From: Natronorubrum texcoconense
Lineage (GTDB): Archaea; Halobacteriota; Halobacteria; Halobacteriales; Natrialbaceae
Length of the DNA stretch: 64,000 bases
Assembly: GCF_900100335.1 (NCBI RefSeq)
Contig: NZ_FNFE01000001.1
Location: 248,001-312,000, forward strand
Direction of reading: 5' to 3'
The translations under genes and the position numbers were made by a program. Within the stretch, counting starts at the first letter, position 1; every line of letters starts with the position of its first letter. Shown here piece by piece: positions 61,839 to 64,000 of the stretch. The notes beneath the pieces are model-generated. The model saw only the letters and a list, made by a program, of their open reading frames with translations. It ran no database searches and was not told the origin of the DNA.

Positions 61839-62192
61839 ATTGTGTATCGCTTGCGGTGGCGCGCGCTGTGTCGCGGTGAGCGAATCGGCTGAGGAGGATG
61901 TGAAATTCCTCGTTTCCAGTACGAGCAGCGGGTAGAACCCGTCGGAAGTGTTCGCAACTATCCAACCGACGTGGCGGCAATGATTTCCACGCCCTCCCCA
62001 GCCGACTCGTTCACTCCCTCCGGTCGTTCACTCGTCCCTCGCGTGGGTAGCGCCGCAGTTCGTTCGTCACTCACTGCGGCTCCGCACGCGCCACCGCCGT
62101 CGGCTGAGTAGGCTGGGACGAGACGGCATCCGAATCGATTCTCAGGATCGCTTACCACGACCACTTTGTATAACCGGGGAATACCTACGCGT
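61839..62192. other. Intergenic region upstream of thiD
   Basis: A 354-nt gap with no supported gene. It contains a perfect 8-bp hairpin GCCGCAGT/ACTGCGGC (62052-62059, 62073-62080) and the thiD TATA-like box. No TPP riboswitch motif was found. Confidence 0.55.
62165..62173 (+). promoter_or_regulatory. TATA-like box of thiDN operon
   Basis: TTTGTATAA lies 20-28 nt before the ATG at 62193, the spacing of a leaderless haloarchaeal promoter. It follows a CCACGACCAC stretch, with no clear BRE. Confidence 0.5.
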
Positions 62193-63590
62193 ATGAGAAC
62201 GCCAGCACCCGAGACTCGGCCGGTAGGATTGACGATCGCGGGGAGCGACTCCGGCGGCGGCGCCGGGATCCAGGCCGACCTCGCGACGATGGCCGCCCAC
62301 GGCGTCTTCGGGACGTCCGCGATCACCGCCGTAACCGCCCAGAACACCCGCGGCGTCGAGTCCTCGCACGTCCTGCCGCTCGAGGAGATCGAGGCCCAAC
62401 TCGAGGCCGTCACCGACGACTTCGACGTCGGGGCCGCGAAGACGGGGATGCTCGCGACGACCGACGTCGTTCGTTTCGTCGCCGACCGCGCGGAGTCCTT
62501 CGAGTTCCCGCTGGTCGTCGACCCCGTGATGGTCGCGACCTCCGGCGACCGCCTGCTCGAGCCCGAAGCCGAACGCGCCTACGAGGATCTGCTGAGTGCG
62601 GCGACGCTGGCGACGCCGAACGCCGACGAGGCCGAGGTGCTGACCGATATCGAGGTCGCCGACGAGGAGAGCGCCCGCGAGGCGGGCGAAGCGATCCTCG
62701 AGACGGGCGTCGACGCGGTGCTCGTCAAGGGCGGGCACATCCCCGGCGAGCAGGTTCGGGACACGCTCGTCACGAACGACGCCGTGCGCGTGTTCGAGCA
62801 TCCGCGTATTCGGACGGAGGCGACCCACGGCTCCGGCTGCACGCTCGCCGCGGCCATCGCGGCCCGCTTGGCGAAGGGGGAACCGCTCGAGCCCGCCGTC
62901 GAGGGTGCGACGAACTTCCTCGCCCGCGCGGTGCGGTACTACTACGACGTTGGGGAGGGCCACGGCGCGGTCAACCACCTCGTCGACCTGCGAAACGAGG
63001 CGAGCCGGAACCTGACCGCCGAGGAGGTGCAGGCGGTCGTCGACCGGTTCGTCGAGCGCGACGTCTCCCTCCTCGTCCCCGAGGTCGGGATGAACGTCGT
63101 CGGCGCGACCCCCGCAGCCGAATCCGTCGCGGATACCGCGGCCGTCGAGGGCCGGATCACGCGGACGCTCTCGGGCGTCCAACCGAATCGCGGCGTCCGA
63201 TTCGGGGCCTCGAGCCACGTCGCCCGATTCCTCCTCTCGGCCCGCGAGTTCTTCCCGAACCTCCGGTTTGCCGTCAACTGCCGCTTCGGCCCGGACGTCG
63301 AGGACGCCCTCGAGGACCTCGAGTGGCGACTCGCGGCGTACGACCGAGACGAGGAGCCGATGGACGCCAAAGAGGCCGAAGGCGACACGATGAGCTGGGG
63401 TGCCCGGCAGGCCTTCGGCGACCGCGAGGAGCCGCCGGCGGCCGTGATCGACCGCGGCGACGTCGGCAAGGAGGCGATGACGAAAGTCATCGCGAGCGAT
63501 CCAGAAACGCTCGCGGATCGAGTGCTGGAACTCGAGGAGGCGCTCGATACCGACGGCGAACTGGCGCTCGAGGACGAGGTGACTCGATGA
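62193..63590 (+). CDS. thiD: ThiD-ThiN bifunctional thiamine biosynthesis protein
   Basis: A 465-aa fusion. Residues 1 to about 255 are HMP/HMP-P kinase: [46 protein letters not shown] (anion hole and catalytic Asp region). Residues about 285-465 are ThiN, the archaeal thiamine-phosphate synthase ([45 protein letters not shown]). The protein makes HMP-PP and joins it to the thiazole. Its stop overlaps the next gene as ATGA. Confidence 0.93.
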   Translation: MRTPAPETRPVGLTIAGSDSGGGAGIQADLATMAAHGVFGTSAITAVTAQNTRGVESSHVLPLEEIEAQLEAVTDDFDVGAAKTGMLATTDVVRFVADRAESFEFPLVVDPVMVATSGDRLLEPEAERAYEDLLSAATLATPNADEAEVLTDIEVADEESAREAGEAILETGVDAVLVKGGHIPGEQVRDTLVTNDAVRVFEHPRIRTEATHGSGCTLAAAIAARLAKGEPLEPAVEGATNFLARAVRYYYDVGEGHGAVNHLVDLRNEASRNLTAEEVQAVVDRFVERDVSLLVPEVGMNVVGATPAAESVADTAAVEGRITRTLSGVQPNRGVRFGASSHVARFLLSAREFFPNLRFAVNCRFGPDVEDALEDLEWRLAAYDRDEEPMDAKEAEGDTMSWGARQAFGDREEPPAAVIDRGDVGKEAMTKVIASDPETLADRVLELEEALDTDGELALEDEVTR

Positions 63591-64000
63591 GTCCCACCGA
63601 GCTCGAGGTCGGCATCATTCTCCCCCAGTACGGCACCGATATCGACACGGTTCGCGAGACGGCGCTCGAGGCCGAAACGCTCGGCTACGACGCGGTGTGG
63701 CTCGAGGATCACTTCCAGTCGTGGATCGGCGACCCGCGCCGGGCGACCCACGAGTGCTGGACGACGCTCAGTGCGATCGCCGAAGCCACCAACGAGATCC
63801 GACTCGGAACGCTCGTCACGAGCCAGTCCTACCGCCATCCCGCCGTGCTGGCGAAAATGGCGGCGCAAGTCGATCAAATCAGCGAGGGGCGGCTCGAACT
63901 CGGCCTCGGCGCGGGTTGGTACGCTGAGGAGTACGACCGCTTCGGCTACGAGTTTCGGGAGCCGCCGGCCGAACGGCTCCGTCGGCTCGCCGAAACCGTC
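63587..64000 (+). CDS. LLM-class flavin-dependent oxidoreductase (partial)
   Basis: The first 138 codons of a luciferase-like F420/FMN oxidoreductase, cut by the window end. EVGIILPQYGTDIDTVRETA, AVWLEDHFQSW, IRLGTLVTSQSYRHPAVLAK and LELGLGAGWYAEEYDRFGYE are typical of the family. It starts within the thiDN stop (ATGA overlap), so it is in that operon. Substrate unknown. Confidence 0.9.
   Translation, partial: MSPTELEVGIILPQYGTDIDTVRETALEAETLGYDAVWLEDHFQSWIGDPRRATHECWTTLSAIAEATNEIRLGTLVTSQSYRHPAVLAKMAAQVDQISEGRLELGLGAGWYAEEYDRFGYEFREPPAERLRRLAETV

Noticed and set aside
61839-62192. TPP riboswitch before the thiamine gene
   Set aside because: No CUGAGA or ACCUGA-type thi-box elements were seen in the region, and the promoter looks leaderless, leaving no room for one.

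Overview
The window is chromosomal DNA of a halophilic archaeon. The proteins are strongly acidic (Asp/Glu-rich), GC is high with a TCGAG/CGACG-rich codon style, and many genes look leaderless with a TATA-like box about 25 nt before the start codon. Gene content is haloarchaeal: Tat signal peptides and Tat lipoboxes, a Bat-type HTH regulator, a Kae1-Bud32 fusion, eIF5A, S10 behind EF-1alpha, S24e/S27ae, and many small zinc-ribbon proteins. The style suggests a member of the Natrialbales (Natrinema/Haloterrigena-like), but that placement is an inference without any database search.

Layout. 0-12 kb: a Nif3-family protein, a cytochrome oxidase subunit I+III fusion, an acetamidase/formamidase-family protein, membrane proteins of unknown function, the eIF5A-agmatinase operon, an orphan NrfD-like membrane protein and a universal stress protein. 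12-20 kb: a geranylgeranyl-reductase-family flavoprotein, a lipoprotein + ABC-2 exporter operon, CoaD with a small membrane protein, and a ZIP transporter. 20-29.6 kb: metabolic genes (isochorismatase-like, MOSC, SDR, ROK kinase), a tandem Usp pair, an LVIVD-repeat secreted protein, a NifU-like protein, and an ACT-homoserine dehydrogenase operon. 30-32.7 kb: EF-1alpha, S10 and a rhomboid protease.

32.7-40 kb: an AT-rich island starts at a tRNA-Ala(CGC) gene. It holds inverted and tandem repeats, a solo IS200/IS605-type right end, three membrane-anchored proteins I cannot assign, a strongly structured putative RNA, a 47-residue zinc-finger protein and two divergent histidine kinases of lower GC. 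40-49.9 kb: a DUF4177-membrane protein pair, a Bat regulator, a third kinase, BNR and PQQ propellers, S24e-S27ae and Kae1-Bud32. 50-55.3 kb: a frameshifted pyrrolidone-carboxylate peptidase, a DUF5808 protein, a propeller protein, an ITPase, an ArsR-ArsM pair and a PIN/small-protein pair. 55.6-64 kb: a MOT1-like transporter, an MCP chemoreceptor translationally coupled to an H-NOX haem sensor, a GNAT, an AIR-synthase-like protein, a ThiD-ThiN fusion and the start of an LLM flavin oxidoreductase.

The strongest leads are the H-NOX/MCP operon (a probable nitric-oxide chemotaxis receptor in an archaeon), the multi-helix RNA-like element at 37.25-37.40 kb, the pcp frameshift lying between catalytic Cys144 and His168, and the repeat-rich AT-rich island next to tRNA-Ala. 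No CRISPR array, rRNA, integrase or complete transposase is visible.
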